Positions 36,624 to 47,057 are shown, numbered from the stretch's first letter. The stretch: 64,000 bases of DNA from Enterobacter ludwigii (GCA_023023105.1 CP083824.1:2232001-2296000), one strand, 5' to 3'. Notes: generated from the letters alone by a model not told the origin. Translations and numbers: made by a program.

Positions 36624-37058
36624 TTACGGCAGTATTTTCTTAAGCAAAAGCTCAAGGGTTGCCACTTCATCTGCCGTTAAGTTTTTTGTGAGTTCCTGAT
36701 GTAATTTTTGTCCTACTAATTGATGACATTGTTCGCACATCGCTGCGCCATCCTCGGTGAGTTTCACCAGTACGCCGCGTTTGTCATTCGGGTTAGGGCT
36801 TCGTTCTATCCATCCTTTGCAGACGAGACGATCCAGCATGCGGGTTAGCGCACCCAGATCGACAGAGAGCACCTTTTTCAGCTCAACCGGCGTGATACAC
36901 ATTTCGCAGCGAATGGAACACAGCACTTTGAACTGTGTTGCGGTGATATCCAGCGGTGACAGGTAGTCATTGAGCAGGCGATCTTTTTTCTGATTGACCA
37001 TATGAATAAGACGACCCAGTGGAATAATGTCGTTAAAGAGATCACTGGTGCTTTTCAC
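36624..37058 (-). CDS. marR: Multiple antibiotic resistance repressor MarR
   Basis: A 144-residue winged-helix repressor, the same length as E. coli MarR. I start it at the GTG at 37058 ([17 protein letters not shown]), as in E. coli; an upstream in-frame ATG at 37088 would place the start inside operator site II. The DNA-binding helix lies in [19 protein letters not shown]. The copper/oxidant-sensing cysteine region near CEQCHQLVG is kept. MarR represses marRAB at marO and is relieved by phenolics. Confidence 0.96.
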   Translation of the reverse strand: MKSTSDLFNDIIPLGRLIHMVNQKKDRLLNDYLSPLDITATQFKVLCSIRCEMCITPVELKKVLSVDLGALTRMLDRLVCKGWIERSPNPNDKRGVLVKLTEDGAAMCEQCHQLVGQKLHQELTKNLTADEVATLELLLKKILP

Positions 37059-37062
37059 AATG

Positions 37063-37155
37063 GTTGCCCTGGCAAGTAGTTTAGTCACGGCAGATATTAT
37101 TGCTCAGGCAAGTATAAGTCAACTGAATGAATTAACCGATGCCACGAATTGCTAA
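37063..37155 (-). promoter_or_regulatory. marO control region: promoter, MarR sites I and II, marbox
   Basis: On the minus strand, TTGACT (37117-37122) and TAATAT (37094-37099) lie 17 bases apart as the marRAB promoter. MarR site I is TACTTGCCTGAGCAAT (37099-37114), between the hexamers, and site II is TACTTGCCAGGGCAAC (37063-37078), next to the marR start. A marbox-like stretch at about 37133-37155 (TAGCAATTCGTGGCATCGGTT) lies upstream for MarA/SoxS/Rob. The layout equals that of E. coli. Confidence 0.9.
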
Positions 37156-37314
37156 AACGTTTCATGTACGTTTTTTGAGGTCTTTCAAATCAAATAGATA
37201 ACCGGGAGTAATTGTTCACGGAGGAAAATAATCGTTACGTTGAGCAGATGGCTGAACGTCACACTTTCCCCCTATAATTGCTGTGTTAAATATGAATAAG
37301 GACAACAACGCACT

Positions 37315-37980
37315 ATGTTGGATTTGATTAAAGCAATTGGTCTTGGGCTGGTGGTATTGCTGCCGTTGGCCAACCCGTTAACGACGGTTGCGCTCTTCCT
37401 CGGGCTCGCGGGGAACATGAACAGCGCCGAGCGTAATCATCAGTCGATGATGGCCTCCGTGTATGTATTCGCCATCATGATGGTGGCTTACTACGCCGGA
37501 CAACTGGTGATGAACACCTTCGGGATTTCTATCCCTGGCCTGCGTATCGCCGGGGGGCTGATTGTGGCCTTTATCGGTTTCCGTATGCTGTTCCCGGCAC
37601 AAAAAGCGCATGAGTCACCGGAAGCGACCAGTAAATCGGAAGAGCTGGAAACCGAACCGAGTGCGAATATCGCCTTTGTACCAATTGCCATGCCGAGCAC
37701 GGCGGGGCCGGGTACCATCGCGATGATCATCAGTTCCGCATCCACGGTGCGTGACAGCGCAACCTTCCCGGACTGGGTACTGACGGTTGCGCCACCGCTG
37801 ATCTTTGCGATTATAGGGATTATCGTGTGGGTGTCACTGCGCAGTTCTGGCGCCATTATGCGCTGGGTAGGCAAGGGCGGTATCGAGGCGATTTCCCGTC
37901 TGATGGGCTTCTTACTGGTCTGTATGGGCGTGCAGTTTATTATTAACGGCGTGCTGGAGATTATTAAAACTTACCATTAA
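37315..37980 (+). CDS. marC: Inner-membrane protein MarC
   Basis: A 221-residue protein with about six membrane helices, orthologous to E. coli MarC (UPF0056 family). [19 protein letters not shown] and [18 protein letters not shown] are conserved. Although divergent from marRAB, MarC has no demonstrated part in drug resistance, and its function is unknown. A REP palindrome follows its stop codon. Confidence 0.95.
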   Translation: MLDLIKAIGLGLVVLLPLANPLTTVALFLGLAGNMNSAERNHQSMMASVYVFAIMMVAYYAGQLVMNTFGISIPGLRIAGGLIVAFIGFRMLFPAQKAHESPEATSKSEELETEPSANIAFVPIAMPSTAGPGTIAMIISSASTVRDSATFPDWVLTVAPPLIFAIIGIIVWVSLRSSGAIMRWVGKGGIEAISRLMGFLLVCMGVQFIINGVLEIIKTYH

Positions 37981-37987
37981 TTTCATT

Positions 37988-38015
37988 GCCGGGTGGCGGC
38001 TTCGCCTCACCCGGC
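37988..38015. repeat. REP-type palindrome
   Basis: GCCGGGTGGCGGCTTCGCCTCACCCGGC is a classic enterobacterial REP palindrome between the convergent marC and sotB genes. Confidence 0.85.
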
Positions 38016-38026
38016 ACAAACAAACG

Positions 38027-39223
38027 TCACCCGTGCTGCCTGTGTTCTTCAAGCGCCACCGGCCATTTACGGAAGATCAGCACTGACCAGATCAGCGCTA
38101 CCAGCGCAGGGATGGCTCCCAGATAGCCGATCGCCGACATCGACACATGCAGGCTAATTTGATTTCCCACCAGCGCGCCCGCGCCAATTCCCAGATTAAA
38201 AATCCCCGAGAACAGTGACATGGCGACGTCCGTCGCATCGGGTGCCAGGGCCAGGACTTTCACCTGCATGCCCAGACCAATAATCATGATCGCCACCCCC
38301 CAGAACAGGCTGAGGATCGCCAGATGGTTTTCACTTCCCGCCGCGGGCATCAGTAACAGCAGGCAGGCCAGCAGCAGGCCAATGGCACTACTCACCAGAG
38401 TGGAGGCATGCTGGTTACCCAGCTTACCAAACAGAATGCTGCCAATAATGCCCGCTCCACCGAGGATCAACAGTAATACCGTGGCAAAGTTGGCGCTAAA
38501 GCCCGCCACAACCTGTACAAACGGCTCAATGTAGCTATACGCCGTGTAATGCGCTGTCACCACAATGACGGTAAGCAGGTAGATACTCAGTAACGCCGGG
38601 CGACGCATCAGCAGCGGCAGGCTTTTCAGCGAGCCAGAATGTTCGCTTGGCAGCGTCGGCAGCAGTTTGATCAGGCAAACCAGTGTGATCAGTGCCCCCA
38701 TGCCGATGGCGAAGAAGGTGGTACGCCAGCCGAAGTATTGCCCTACGATTCGGCCAATAGGCAGACCCAATACCATCGCCAGCGCCGTACCGGTGGCAAT
38801 CAGGCTCAGCGCCTGGGCTCGTTTACCGGCCGGTGCCAGCCGTATAGCCAGAGACGCAGTAATTGACCAGAACACAGCGTGGGCAAAGGCAATACCGACG
38901 CGGCTAATGACCAGCACGGTAAAGCTCCACGCCATAAACGACAAAACGTGACTGGCAATAAACAACGCAAACAGACCGATTAACAGCTTACGCCGCTCCA
39001 TCTGGCTGGTCATGAGCATAAACGGCAGGGACATCAGCGCCACCACCCAGGCGTAGATGGTCAACATAATGCCCACCTGCGCCGTTTCCATCTGGAAACT
39101 TTCCGCGATATCAGACAACAGCCCAACCGGAACAAATTCTGTGGTGTTAAAAATAAATGCGGCAATAGCCAGCGTGACCACCCGTAGCCACGCAACTCTG
39201 CGGGAAACTGTGTTCGTTGTCAT
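38027..39223 (-). CDS. sotB: Sugar efflux transporter SotB
   Basis: A 398-residue, 12-helix MFS exporter orthologous to E. coli SotB (YdeA), which exports arabinose and related sugars. [20 protein letters not shown] and [18 protein letters not shown] are typical. It lies at its usual place next to marC, convergent with it across a REP palindrome. Upstream, about 175 bases separate it from the divergent PhzF-like pair, with no clear regulatory site seen. Confidence 0.94.
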   Translation of the reverse strand: MTTNTVSRRVAWLRVVTLAIAAFIFNTTEFVPVGLLSDIAESFQMETAQVGIMLTIYAWVVALMSLPFMLMTSQMERRKLLIGLFALFIASHVLSFMAWSFTVLVISRVGIAFAHAVFWSITASLAIRLAPAGKRAQALSLIATGTALAMVLGLPIGRIVGQYFGWRTTFFAIGMGALITLVCLIKLLPTLPSEHSGSLKSLPLLMRRPALLSIYLLTVIVVTAHYTAYSYIEPFVQVVAGFSANFATVLLLILGGAGIIGSILFGKLGNQHASTLVSSAIGLLLACLLLLMPAAGSENHLAILSLFWGVAIMIIGLGMQVKVLALAPDATDVAMSLFSGIFNLGIGAGALVGNQISLHVSMSAIGYLGAIPALVALIWSVLIFRKWPVALEEHRQHG

Positions 39224-39400
39224 AGGGATGTCGGAGATTCGTTGCTGAAAAGAAGAGATGTCGATCTTAAAACGTTAAATGGTGAAAACTCAATCATTAT
39301 GTGATGCAGATCTCAATATTTACCTTATGAAAGCGGTAGCCGGGAACGTCGTTTTCATTGAATATAAAAGAACAACATAATAAAAACAGGCGGTAAGACA

Positions 39401-40189
39401 ATGCAGGAGATTGATTTTTATCTGGTTGATGCCTTCAGTGACAAAACCTTTGGCGGCAATCCGGCAGCGGTTTGCCCGTTGAAGACATGGTTACCCGATG
39501 AGACCTTGCTGAGAATGGCGCAAGAGCATAATCAGTCGGAGACGGCTTTTTTCGTCTGCAGTAAAGGGGGGATTGAGCTACGCTGGTTTACCACCCTTAC
39601 GGAAGTGAATCTCTGTGGTCACGCCACGCTGGCGGCGGCGTATGTCCTGTTTACCGAACTGGATTATCCCGACTCGCGGATCCACTTTGATACCGCATCT
39701 GGCCGCCTGACGGTAAGCCGCGAAGGTGACTGGATGACACTGGATTTCCCGGCATGCCCAACTCATGAAGAGACGCCCCCGCCGGAGATGCTCTCGGCCC
39801 TGGGCATCAGCCGCTACGTAGAAGCCCGTAAAGGCCGGGCCTGGCTCATCATGCTGGACGATCGCCAGCAGGTCGAAGCGCTCGCGCCAGACATCTCCGC
39901 GATGACGCCAGGCGAACATAAAGTGACGGTAACGGCACGGGGAGACGGTGAATATGATTTTGTCAGCCGCTTCTTCTCGCCGGGGGTGTCCGTCCCGGAA
40001 GATCCGGTTACTGGCTCTGCACATACGATGCTCATTCCTTACTGGAGTGAAAAACTGCGTAAAACGACGATGCTTGCTCGTCAGGTTTCCGCACGCGGCG
40101 GGGATGTCCGCTGCGAGTTGAAAGACTCACGTGTGCTGATGAGCGGCCAGGCAGCACTTTATTTAAAAGGCACAGTTTTTCTGCGCTGA
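39401..40189 (+). CDS. PhzF-family isomerase-like protein, copy 1
   Basis: A 262-residue protein of the PhzF (phenazine biosynthesis/diaminopimelate-epimerase-like) fold. The proposed catalytic glutamate lies in HNQSETAFF (about residue 47); NLCGHATLAAA and the late EDPVTGSAH mark the two half-sites. Members outside phenazine producers are putative isomerases of unknown substrate. A second, clearly related gene follows after 27 bases, and both keep all these motifs. GCGGTAAGA lies upstream of the start. Confidence 0.86.
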   Translation: MQEIDFYLVDAFSDKTFGGNPAAVCPLKTWLPDETLLRMAQEHNQSETAFFVCSKGGIELRWFTTLTEVNLCGHATLAAAYVLFTELDYPDSRIHFDTASGRLTVSREGDWMTLDFPACPTHEETPPPEMLSALGISRYVEARKGRAWLIMLDDRQQVEALAPDISAMTPGEHKVTVTARGDGEYDFVSRFFSPGVSVPEDPVTGSAHTMLIPYWSEKLRKTTMLARQVSARGGDVRCELKDSRVLMSGQAALYLKGTVFLR

Positions 40190-40216
40190 ATACCCATAAC
40201 AAGAGAGGAAGAGACA

Positions 40217-41008
40217 ATGCAGGAAATTGAATTTTATCTGGTGGATGCCTTTAGTGACAAAACGTTTGGCGGCAATGCGGCAGCAGTGTGTCCTCTGGAA
40301 GAGTGGTTGCCGGACGAGACGCTGCTCAAAATGGCGCAGCAGCATAACCAGTCTGAGACAGCTTTTTTTGTACGAACCGACGACGGGTTTGAGCTGCGCT
40401 GGTTTACCACGCTGGATGAAATTAACCTGTGCGGCCATGCCACGCTGGCGGCATCACACGTTATTTTCGAATACCTTGATTACCCTCATACCGAAATCAC
40501 CTTCACCACGCGCTTTGTCGGCGAACTGACGGTAAAACGCAGCGGCGACTGGCTGACCCTGAATTTCCCTGCGTGGTCAACGGAGGGGGTCGATAACCCA
40601 CCTGCGGTGCTGTTTGGCGCGCTGGGCATCACAGAGGCGAAAGAGGTGCGCGTTGGTCGAGATTACATGGTGGTGCTGGAGAGCCAGCAGGCGGTGGAAG
40701 CACTAACGCCGGACATCGCGGCGATGCTCCCGCTGGATAAAATGGTTTGCGTGACGGCGCCGGGTGATGAGTACGATTTCGTCAGTCGCTTCTTCTGCCC
40801 GGGTGAAGGGGTGCCGGAAGATCCGGTCACAGGATCCGCCCACAGCATGCTGATCCCATACTGGAGCGAGAAGTTGGGTAAAACCTCACTGAATGCCCGC
40901 CAGGTGTCGTATCGCGGCGGGGATCTGCGCTGCGAACTGAAGGGTGACCGGGTGTTAATTGGCGGCCAGGCGACCTTGTATCTGAAAGGGCGTATCTATT
41001 TACGCTAA
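40217..41008 (+). CDS. PhzF-family isomerase-like protein, copy 2
   Basis: A 263-residue tandem paralogue of the preceding gene: the first 50 residues are nearly the same, and HNQSETAFF, NLCGHATLAA and EDPVTGSAH are all kept, while the middle differs more. This is an old local duplication in which both copies appear functional. AGAGGAAGAG precedes the ATG, and the spacing of 27 bases suggests one transcript. Substrate unknown; the two copies may form a heterodimer or differ in specificity (inference). Confidence 0.86.
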   Translation: MQEIEFYLVDAFSDKTFGGNAAAVCPLEEWLPDETLLKMAQQHNQSETAFFVRTDDGFELRWFTTLDEINLCGHATLAASHVIFEYLDYPHTEITFTTRFVGELTVKRSGDWLTLNFPAWSTEGVDNPPAVLFGALGITEAKEVRVGRDYMVVLESQQAVEALTPDIAAMLPLDKMVCVTAPGDEYDFVSRFFCPGEGVPEDPVTGSAHSMLIPYWSEKLGKTSLNARQVSYRGGDLRCELKGDRVLIGGQATLYLKGRIYLR

Positions 41009-41100
41009 GAGTGGATCGCTATAAGTTAATACTATGAAGCACCATGGCAGGGCTGCGCTATGTTGAAGTTTAGTCTCACAAAAAAAGCAAGGAGCCTGCC

Positions 41101-41583
41101 ATGTATTCCATTACCTCTGAGTCTGCCCGTCACCCGGATATCCTCAAACTGATTGCGGCGCTTGACCGCTATCAGAGCGAACTCTATCCCGCCGAAAGTA
41201 ACCATCTGCTTGATCTGACTGCGCTACCAGAGTCATCGTTAATTTTGATGATCATTCGCGACCAGCAGCTCCAGGCTGTCGGGTGTGGAGCGGTCGTTCT
41301 CAACGGTGACGAAACGGGGGAGATGAAGCGGGTCTATATCGACCCGGCCCATCGGGGCCAACATCTTGGAGAGACGCTGCTGGCCGCACTGGAGGACGAA
41401 GCCCTCAGCCGACATTGCCACACGGTACGGCTGGAGACGGGCATCAAACAGCGCGCTGCGGTTCGGCTTTACGAACAGTGCGGGTACGAAATGCGCCCGG
41501 CGTTTGCGCCGTACGTTGACGATCCCCTCAGCCTGTTTATGGAGAAGGCACTGGTTGTGGACGTTCGTTTAGCTGCGCTATAA
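41101..41583 (+). CDS. GNAT-family N-acetyltransferase
   Basis: A 160-residue GNAT protein. The acetyl-CoA site is visible as [20 protein letters not shown] (R-G-Q-H-L-G), followed by [20 protein letters not shown]. Substrate is unknown; similar proteins act on small molecules. AAGGAGCC precedes the start. The last 47 bases overlap the convergent ptrR gene, so the C-terminal tail is shared coding sequence. Confidence 0.82.
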   Translation: MYSITSESARHPDILKLIAALDRYQSELYPAESNHLLDLTALPESSLILMIIRDQQLQAVGCGAVVLNGDETGEMKRVYIDPAHRGQHLGETLLAALEDEALSRHCHTVRLETGIKQRAAVRLYEQCGYEMRPAFAPYVDDPLSLFMEKALVVDVRLAAL

Positions 41584-42415
41584 AGGCCTCCAGCTGGCGA
41601 GTCATTGCCCCGCGGCGCCACACCAGCCAGGTGGTCAGCCAGCGCCAGTTTTCCGCCAGCGGCCACGCCTCAACCTGATGATGCCCCGGCATGCTTTCCA
41701 GCATTGAACGGGGCATCAGCGCAATACCCGCACCCGCGATAACACAGGCGAGCATACCGTGATAGGACTCCATCTCGTGAATGCGCCCGGGCGTGGCTCT
41801 GTCCGCATGAAACCAGCTTTCCAGGTGTCGACGGTACGAACAGTTCGCGCGAAAAGCGTAGACGTCGCTACCGCTCACCTGCGTGGCACGTTTGACCTCC
41901 GCATGTCCGGCGGGGGTGACCAGCATCATTTCTTCGCGGTAGACGGACATTCCCTCCAGTTCCGGGTGCGAAAGTGGCCCGTCGACAAAGGCGGCGCTTA
42001 AGGTTCCCTCGAGTACGCCATCAATCATCGTCCCGGATGGCCCGGTAGAAAGGGCAAACTGGATACGCGGGTAGCGCTGGTTAAACTGCGCCAGCGTCTC
42101 AGGGATGCGTACCGCAGCGGTACTTTCCAGCGCCCCGAGGGCAAATAACCCCTGGGGTTCATCTCCCGCGACGACCATGCGCGCTTCATCCACCAGCGCC
42201 AGGATCTGCTTGCTGTAGCGCAGGAAGTTATGCCCGGCAGGGGATAAACGCAAACGCTGGTTCTCACGAATAAACAACTCAACGCCAAGGTCAGCTTCCA
42301 GCTGGCGGATGCGGGTCGTCAGGTTAGACGGCACGCGATGCACCTTCTGCGCCGCCTGGGTGATACTGCCCGTCTGTGCGACGGCGTTAAACATTTCAAG
42401 CTGGGTTAAATCCAT
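41537..42415 (-). CDS. ptrR: LysR-family regulator PtrR (YneJ)
   Basis: A 292-residue LysR-type regulator matching E. coli PtrR (YneJ), which lies divergent from sad and regulates it. The N-terminal helix-turn-helix is [20 protein letters not shown] (about residues 17-36), followed by the effector domain. In E. coli it connects putrescine/4-aminobutyrate breakdown to nitrogen use. The intergenic region of about 100 bases with sad should hold its operator. Confidence 0.9.
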   Translation of the reverse strand: MDLTQLEMFNAVAQTGSITQAAQKVHRVPSNLTTRIRQLEADLGVELFIRENQRLRLSPAGHNFLRYSKQILALVDEARMVVAGDEPQGLFALGALESTAAVRIPETLAQFNQRYPRIQFALSTGPSGTMIDGVLEGTLSAAFVDGPLSHPELEGMSVYREEMMLVTPAGHAEVKRATQVSGSDVYAFRANCSYRRHLESWFHADRATPGRIHEMESYHGMLACVIAGAGIALMPRSMLESMPGHHQVEAWPLAENWRWLTTWLVWRRGAMTRQLEAFIAQLNERPQPVPSP

Positions 42416-42514
42416 AGCATTCTCGATTCGTGAATAAGGTGGTTAGTATTATTCATTTTTAAGAAATAGCAGAGTGGGCCACAATTAATCAACCGTTTTA
42501 ACGTGGAGAACATC

Positions 42515-43903
42515 ATGACTTATTCACCTGCAACACATGCCCTCTCTGTGAACCCGACGACGGGGGAAACGCTCGCAGCCTGGCCGTGGGCAACCCAGGA
42601 GGAGGTTGAACACGCGATTTCACTGTCTGACGCGGGTTTTCGTCAGTGGCGACGCGAAAGCGTTTCACACCGTGCGCAGAAACTACGCGATCTCGGCGCA
42701 GCGCTGCGCAACCGTGCGGAAGAGATGGCGCAGACGATCTCCCGGGAAATGGGAAAACCCATTCTGCAGGCGCGGGCGGAAGTGGCAAAATCCGCCGGTC
42801 TGTGCGACTGGTATGCTGAGCATGGCCCGGCGATGCTGCACGCGGAGCCCACGCTGGTGGAAAACCAGAAGGCGGTGATTGAGTACCGACCAATGGGACC
42901 GGTTCTCGCGGTGATGCCGTGGAACTTCCCGCTCTGGCAGGTGCTGCGCGGTGCGGTACCGATCCTGCTCGCCGGGAACAGCTATCTGCTTAAGCATGCG
43001 CCAAACGTCCTCGGTTCAGCCGATCTTATTGCGCAGATTTTTGCAGACGCAGGGTTTCCTGAAGGCGTTTTTGGTTGGGTGAATGCCACTAATGATGGCG
43101 TGAGCCAGGTGATTAACGATCGTCGTATCGCGGCAATTACCGTAACCGGCAGCGTGCGTGCCGGTGCGGCGATTGGCGCCCAGGCCGGGGCGGCGCTGAA
43201 AAAATGCGTGCTTGAGCTGGGTGGTTCCGATCCGTTTATTGTTCTCAACGATGCCGACCTCGATCTTGCCGTGAAGGCGGCGGTAGCGGGTCGCTACCAG
43301 AACACTGGACAAGTGTGTGCAGCAGCAAAACGCTTCATTGTGGAAGAGGGTATTGCGGATACCTTTACTCAACGTTTTGTCGATGCGGTTTCTGCGCTGA
43401 AGATGGGTGCTCCGGATCGGGAAGAGAACTATATTGGCCCGATGGCGCGTTTTGACCTGCGCGATGAACTGCATCAGCAGGTGCAGGCCACGCTGGCTGA
43501 AGGGGCAACGTTGCTGCTGGGCGGGGAGAAAATCAGCGGTGAGGGCAATTATTATGCCCCGACCGTATTCGGCAATGTGACGCCTGAGATGACGGCCTTC
43601 CGCCAGGAGCTGTTTGGTCCGGTTGCGGCCATTACGGTTGCGAAAGACGCGGAGCACGCTCTGACGCTTGCCAATGACAGCGACTTTGGTCTGTCAGCAA
43701 CCGTCTTTACCGCTGACGCAGCGCTTGCGGATAAATTCTCGCGCGAGCTGGAGTGCGGCGGCGTGTTTATCAACGGCTATAGCGCCAGCGACGCGCGCGT
43801 GGCCTTTGGTGGCGTGAAGAAGAGTGGATTTGGCCGCGAGCTTTCCCACTTTGGGCTGCACGAGTTCTGCAACGTGCAGACGGTGTGGAAGGATCGCGTG
43901 TAA
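42515..43903 (+). CDS. sad: Succinate-semialdehyde dehydrogenase Sad
   Basis: A 462-residue aldehyde dehydrogenase equal in length to E. coli Sad (YneI), which oxidises succinate semialdehyde to succinate with NAD+ in 4-aminobutyrate/putrescine breakdown. The catalytic pair is Glu234 (LELGGSDP) and Cys268 (GQVCAAAKRF). I start it at ATG 42515, ten bases after GGAG; a GTG at 42503 would add four residues and covers the ribosome site. It is divergent from ptrR and ends in a hairpin. Confidence 0.94.
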   Translation: MTYSPATHALSVNPTTGETLAAWPWATQEEVEHAISLSDAGFRQWRRESVSHRAQKLRDLGAALRNRAEEMAQTISREMGKPILQARAEVAKSAGLCDWYAEHGPAMLHAEPTLVENQKAVIEYRPMGPVLAVMPWNFPLWQVLRGAVPILLAGNSYLLKHAPNVLGSADLIAQIFADAGFPEGVFGWVNATNDGVSQVINDRRIAAITVTGSVRAGAAIGAQAGAALKKCVLELGGSDPFIVLNDADLDLAVKAAVAGRYQNTGQVCAAAKRFIVEEGIADTFTQRFVDAVSALKMGAPDREENYIGPMARFDLRDELHQQVQATLAEGATLLLGGEKISGEGNYYAPTVFGNVTPEMTAFRQELFGPVAAITVAKDAEHALTLANDSDFGLSATVFTADAALADKFSRELECGGVFINGYSASDARVAFGGVKKSGFGRELSHFGLHEFCNVQTVWKDRV

Positions 43904-43909
43904 TTTATT

Positions 43910-43940
43910 CGGCCCTCATCACGAGGGCCGTTGTCATTTC
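43910..43940 (+). terminator. Probable Rho-independent terminator
   Basis: CGGCCCTC / GAGGGCCG, an 8-bp stem with a 5-base loop, is followed by TTGTCATTTCTTT. It lies six bases after the sad stop codon. The T-tract is broken, so efficiency is uncertain. Confidence 0.65.
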
Positions 43941-43998
43941 TTTGCAATGGTTCTGTCATTTTCATTTCGTAGACTCGCACGCGTCTAACGCATTGTTA

Positions 43999-45600
43999 AT
44001 GAAGAAAATCATGAACCTAACGCAAATTTTCCGCCGTATTGCGCAGCGTGTTATCCCTCGTCACTTTGGCCTGCTGACGGGTATTTTTTGTATTATTGGC
44101 CTTTTCTCCGCGCTGCAGCTCTCCTCTTCATTTTTGCTTAACGCCTCACTGAACGAAGCCCAACGCAACGAGCAGCAAAATCTGCTGGCGTATCAGCAAC
44201 AGAGTAAGCTGGATCTGGCCCGCGTTTCCCTGCTGGCAGCAAGCGATCTGCTTAACCGGTCCGGCGTCTGGTTTATGCAGGATAAAGAGACCGGCTCCGA
44301 CGGAAGCTGGCATAGCCTGATGGATGACGCGCAAAAGGCGCTGACGGTTTCTCAGCAGGCATGGAAGGCCTGGCTGGCGCTCAATCCGCCGAAAGATGAA
44401 GCCCTGACGAACAGCTATCAGCTGTTCTACGGCGCGATCAAAGAGCAGGCGGAAGGTCTGGTCAAAACCAACACTATCGACGCGTTTTTTGCCGTACCGG
44501 CTCAGGCTTTTCAGACAGACTTTAACGACAATTACGCGCGCTACCAGCAAGCCAGCGAGCAGCAGGCTGTGCAGGGCCGCCAGACGTTGATGGCGCAGCT
44601 TTCCGGTCTGCAAACGTTGTTCCTGTTTGCTCCGGTTTTGTTACTCGCCATCGCTATTGCCGTCTGGTTCGGCATGTCCCGATGGGTGATTACGCCGTTG
44701 CGTCGGTTGATTGCGCATATCACCCGACTGGCTGCGGGAGATCTCTCCGGCACCCCGCCCGGTGTCATGCGTTTCAACCGGGAAATAGGGCAGCTCAGCG
44801 ACAGTATTGCCACCATGCAGCAGGGTTTGCAGCAGCTGGTGTCTGAGGTCAGCAATGCGACCACCTCTATGGTTGAGAACGTTGGTGCCCTGGCACAGGG
44901 CAACCAGAAGCTGTATCAGCAGTCGGCACGTCAGGCGAAAGAGCTTGAGGACGTGACGGCGCATATTGCGGCACTGGAAACGCATGTAGAAGGGAACACC
45001 GGTTACGCCAGACTCGCCAGCTCGCGGGCTGATGAAGCGCGCCAGGCGGTAGTTGGCGGAGATCGGATGATGTCTGCCGTTAATGCCTCTATGCAGGCGA
45101 TCGTCGACCGATCCTCAGAGATGCGCGGGATCGTGGCAATGATCGACAGCGTGGCGTTTCAGACTAATATCCTGGCGCTGAATGCCGCCATCGAGGCTGC
45201 CCATGCCGGGAACCAGGGGCGGGGGTTCGCCGTTGTCGCCAGGGAAGTCGGACTGCTGGCCAGAAAGAGTAGCCACTCGACCCAGACTATCCAGGAACTT
45301 ATCAATCGCTCTTTGCAGGGTATTGAAGACGGTTCTCGCGCCGTTAACCTGATGGAGGAGAACTTGCAGCAGGTCACCGGTCTGGTGGGGAATTTAAGTA
45401 GTTTGCTGAATGAGATCTCAGCCGCCACGCTCAGTCAGGGAGAGAGTATTCATCGGATGACGAGCCAGCTGCAGGCGCTTAATCAGGTCTCCCGTCAGAC
45501 GGATTTACTGGTCTCTGACGCCTCGGATTCCTCAGTACGGCTGCAAAAGCAATCCGATCTTTTATTGCAGGCGGTTTCGCGTTTTCGTCTTAGCGCCTGA
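43999..45600 (+). CDS. Methyl-accepting chemotaxis protein
   Basis: A 533-residue transmembrane chemoreceptor. Helix 1 lies near residues 24-45 (FGLLTGIFCIIGLFSALQ), a four-helix-bundle ligand domain follows in the periplasm, helix 2 is near 210-230, then a HAMP domain (PLRRLIAHITRLAAGDL). The highly conserved signalling tip VAFQTNILALNAAIEAAHAG begins at residue 385. There is no C-terminal NWETF-type tail for CheR/CheB docking. Neither start candidate (43999, or 44011 at MNLTQIF) has a strong ribosome site. The gene is inserted between sad and glsB relative to E. coli. Ligand unknown. Confidence 0.88.
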   Translation: MKKIMNLTQIFRRIAQRVIPRHFGLLTGIFCIIGLFSALQLSSSFLLNASLNEAQRNEQQNLLAYQQQSKLDLARVSLLAASDLLNRSGVWFMQDKETGSDGSWHSLMDDAQKALTVSQQAWKAWLALNPPKDEALTNSYQLFYGAIKEQAEGLVKTNTIDAFFAVPAQAFQTDFNDNYARYQQASEQQAVQGRQTLMAQLSGLQTLFLFAPVLLLAIAIAVWFGMSRWVITPLRRLIAHITRLAAGDLSGTPPGVMRFNREIGQLSDSIATMQQGLQQLVSEVSNATTSMVENVGALAQGNQKLYQQSARQAKELEDVTAHIAALETHVEGNTGYARLASSRADEARQAVVGGDRMMSAVNASMQAIVDRSSEMRGIVAMIDSVAFQTNILALNAAIEAAHAGNQGRGFAVVAREVGLLARKSSHSTQTIQELINRSLQGIEDGSRAVNLMEENLQQVTGLVGNLSSLLNEISAATLSQGESIHRMTSQLQALNQVSRQTDLLVSDASDSSVRLQKQSDLLLQAVSRFRLSA

Positions 45601-45662
45601 CGCAATACATTAGCCTCTGTTATACTCGCAGCCCGTTTTAGCCTGAGGGCAAGGAGCAAAGT

Positions 45663-46589
45663 GTGGCTGCGGTCATCCATAATGAGATGTTGGACGAGAT
45701 TCTGGCGCAGGTTCGTCCGTTAATTGGAAAGGGGAAGGTTGCCGACTACATTCCGGCTCTTGCCTCGGTCAGCGGGAATAAACTTGGCATCGCTATCTGC
45801 ACCCTGGACGGACAGCGATACCAGGCAGGCGATGCAACTGAACGTTTTTCCATTCAGTCCATTTCCAAAGTGCTGAGTCTGGTTGCAGCTATGCGCCAGT
45901 ATGAAGGTGACGAGATCTGGCAGCGCGTGGGTAAAGATCCTTCCGGCCAGCCTTTTAACTCACTGCTGCAGCTTGAAATCGAACAGGGTAAACCGCGAAA
46001 TCCCTTTATCAATGCCGGGGCGCTGGTGGTCTGCGACATGTTGCAAAGCCGCCTCAGCGCGCCGCGTCAGCGAATGCTTGAGATTGTTCGCCAGCTTTCA
46101 GGCGTAGACGATATCGCCTACGATCCGGTGGTGGCGCGCTCGGAATTTGAACACTCCGCCCGCAATGCCGCCATCGCCTGGCTGATGAAATCCTTCGGCA
46201 ATTTCCATAATGACGTGGCGACTGTTCTGCAAAATTATTTCCATTACTGCGCCCTGAAAATGAGCTGCGTTGAGCTGGCTCAGACATTCCTGTTCCTGGC
46301 GCACCAGGGGCACGCTCCGCATCTTAACCAGCCGGTGGTTTCACCTCTGCAGGCGCGTCAGATTAATGCGCTGATGGCAACCAGCGGGATGTATCAAAAC
46401 GCTGGCGAGTTTGCCTGGCGCGTCGGCCTCCCGGCAAAATCGGGCGTTGGCGGCGGTGTGGTGGCAATTGTGCCTCATGAAATGGCGATTGCCGTCTGGA
46501 GCCCGGAGCTGGATGAAACGGGGAATTCACTTGCCGGTGTGGCGGTTCTGGAAAAACTGACCCAGCGTCTTGGGCGTTCCGTGTACTGA
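45663..46589 (+). CDS. glsB: Glutaminase B
   Basis: A 308-residue serine-dependent glutaminase, the same length as E. coli GlsB (YneH). It hydrolyses glutamine to glutamate and ammonia in the cytoplasm. The SxxK catalytic motif is Ser66-Ile-Ser-Lys69 in [27 protein letters not shown] and [15 protein letters not shown] are conserved. It starts with GTG at 45663, preceded by AAGGAGC. Its stop overlaps the yneG start by one base (TGATG). Confidence 0.95.
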   Translation: MAAVIHNEMLDEILAQVRPLIGKGKVADYIPALASVSGNKLGIAICTLDGQRYQAGDATERFSIQSISKVLSLVAAMRQYEGDEIWQRVGKDPSGQPFNSLLQLEIEQGKPRNPFINAGALVVCDMLQSRLSAPRQRMLEIVRQLSGVDDIAYDPVVARSEFEHSARNAAIAWLMKSFGNFHNDVATVLQNYFHYCALKMSCVELAQTFLFLAHQGHAPHLNQPVVSPLQARQINALMATSGMYQNAGEFAWRVGLPAKSGVGGGVVAIVPHEMAIAVWSPELDETGNSLAGVAVLEKLTQRLGRSVY

Positions 46590-46945
46590 TGCCTGACCTT
46601 GACCCTCTCTTTTCCCGCCTGGCGCGATCGACTTTTCGTTCGCGCTTTCGCTTAGGCGATAAGGAAAGACAGTACTGCTGGGACAAAGGTGCCGAAACCA
46701 TCGATCGGCATGCCGCTGACTTTGTAGAAAAGCGCCTTGCTCCGGCCTTGCCGGTAAATGATGGCAAACAGACACCGATGCGTGGTCACCCGGTGTTTAT
46801 TGCCCAACATGCTACGGCCACCTGTTGTCGGGGTTGTCTGGCAAAATGGCATAACATTCCGCAGGGTGTTCAGCTTACGGCGCAGCAACAGCATTATATC
46901 GTCAGCGTGATCCACCACTGGCTGGTGCTCCAGATGAACACCTAA
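46589..46945 (+). CDS. yneG: DUF4186 protein YneG
   Basis: A 118-residue protein matching E. coli YneG. It has a conserved histidine/cysteine pattern: RGHPVFIAQHATATCCRGC followed by KWHNIP, which could bind a metal. Function is unknown. The start overlaps the glsB stop by one base, so the two proteins are translationally coupled, as in E. coli. Confidence 0.92.
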   Translation: MPDLDPLFSRLARSTFRSRFRLGDKERQYCWDKGAETIDRHAADFVEKRLAPALPVNDGKQTPMRGHPVFIAQHATATCCRGCLAKWHNIPQGVQLTAQQQHYIVSVIHHWLVLQMNT

Positions 46946-47057
46946 ATTTGACGAGTTATGATCCCGTTGTAATTGTGTTATAGATGCATCCTAAGTTAGT
47001 CCCGACTATGCTGACGACCGCAGTAATTGCCATAAGCAACATATGGAATGATATTTA

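Noticed and set aside
43016..43657. Minus-strand frame of 213 codons opposite sad
   Set aside because: Antisense to a certain aldehyde dehydrogenase gene; low-complexity Arg/His-rich translation and no start signals.
43904..43998. FliA (sigma-28) promoter for the chemoreceptor gene
   Set aside because: No TAAA-N15-GCCGATAA match was found upstream; the gap mostly holds the sad terminator.
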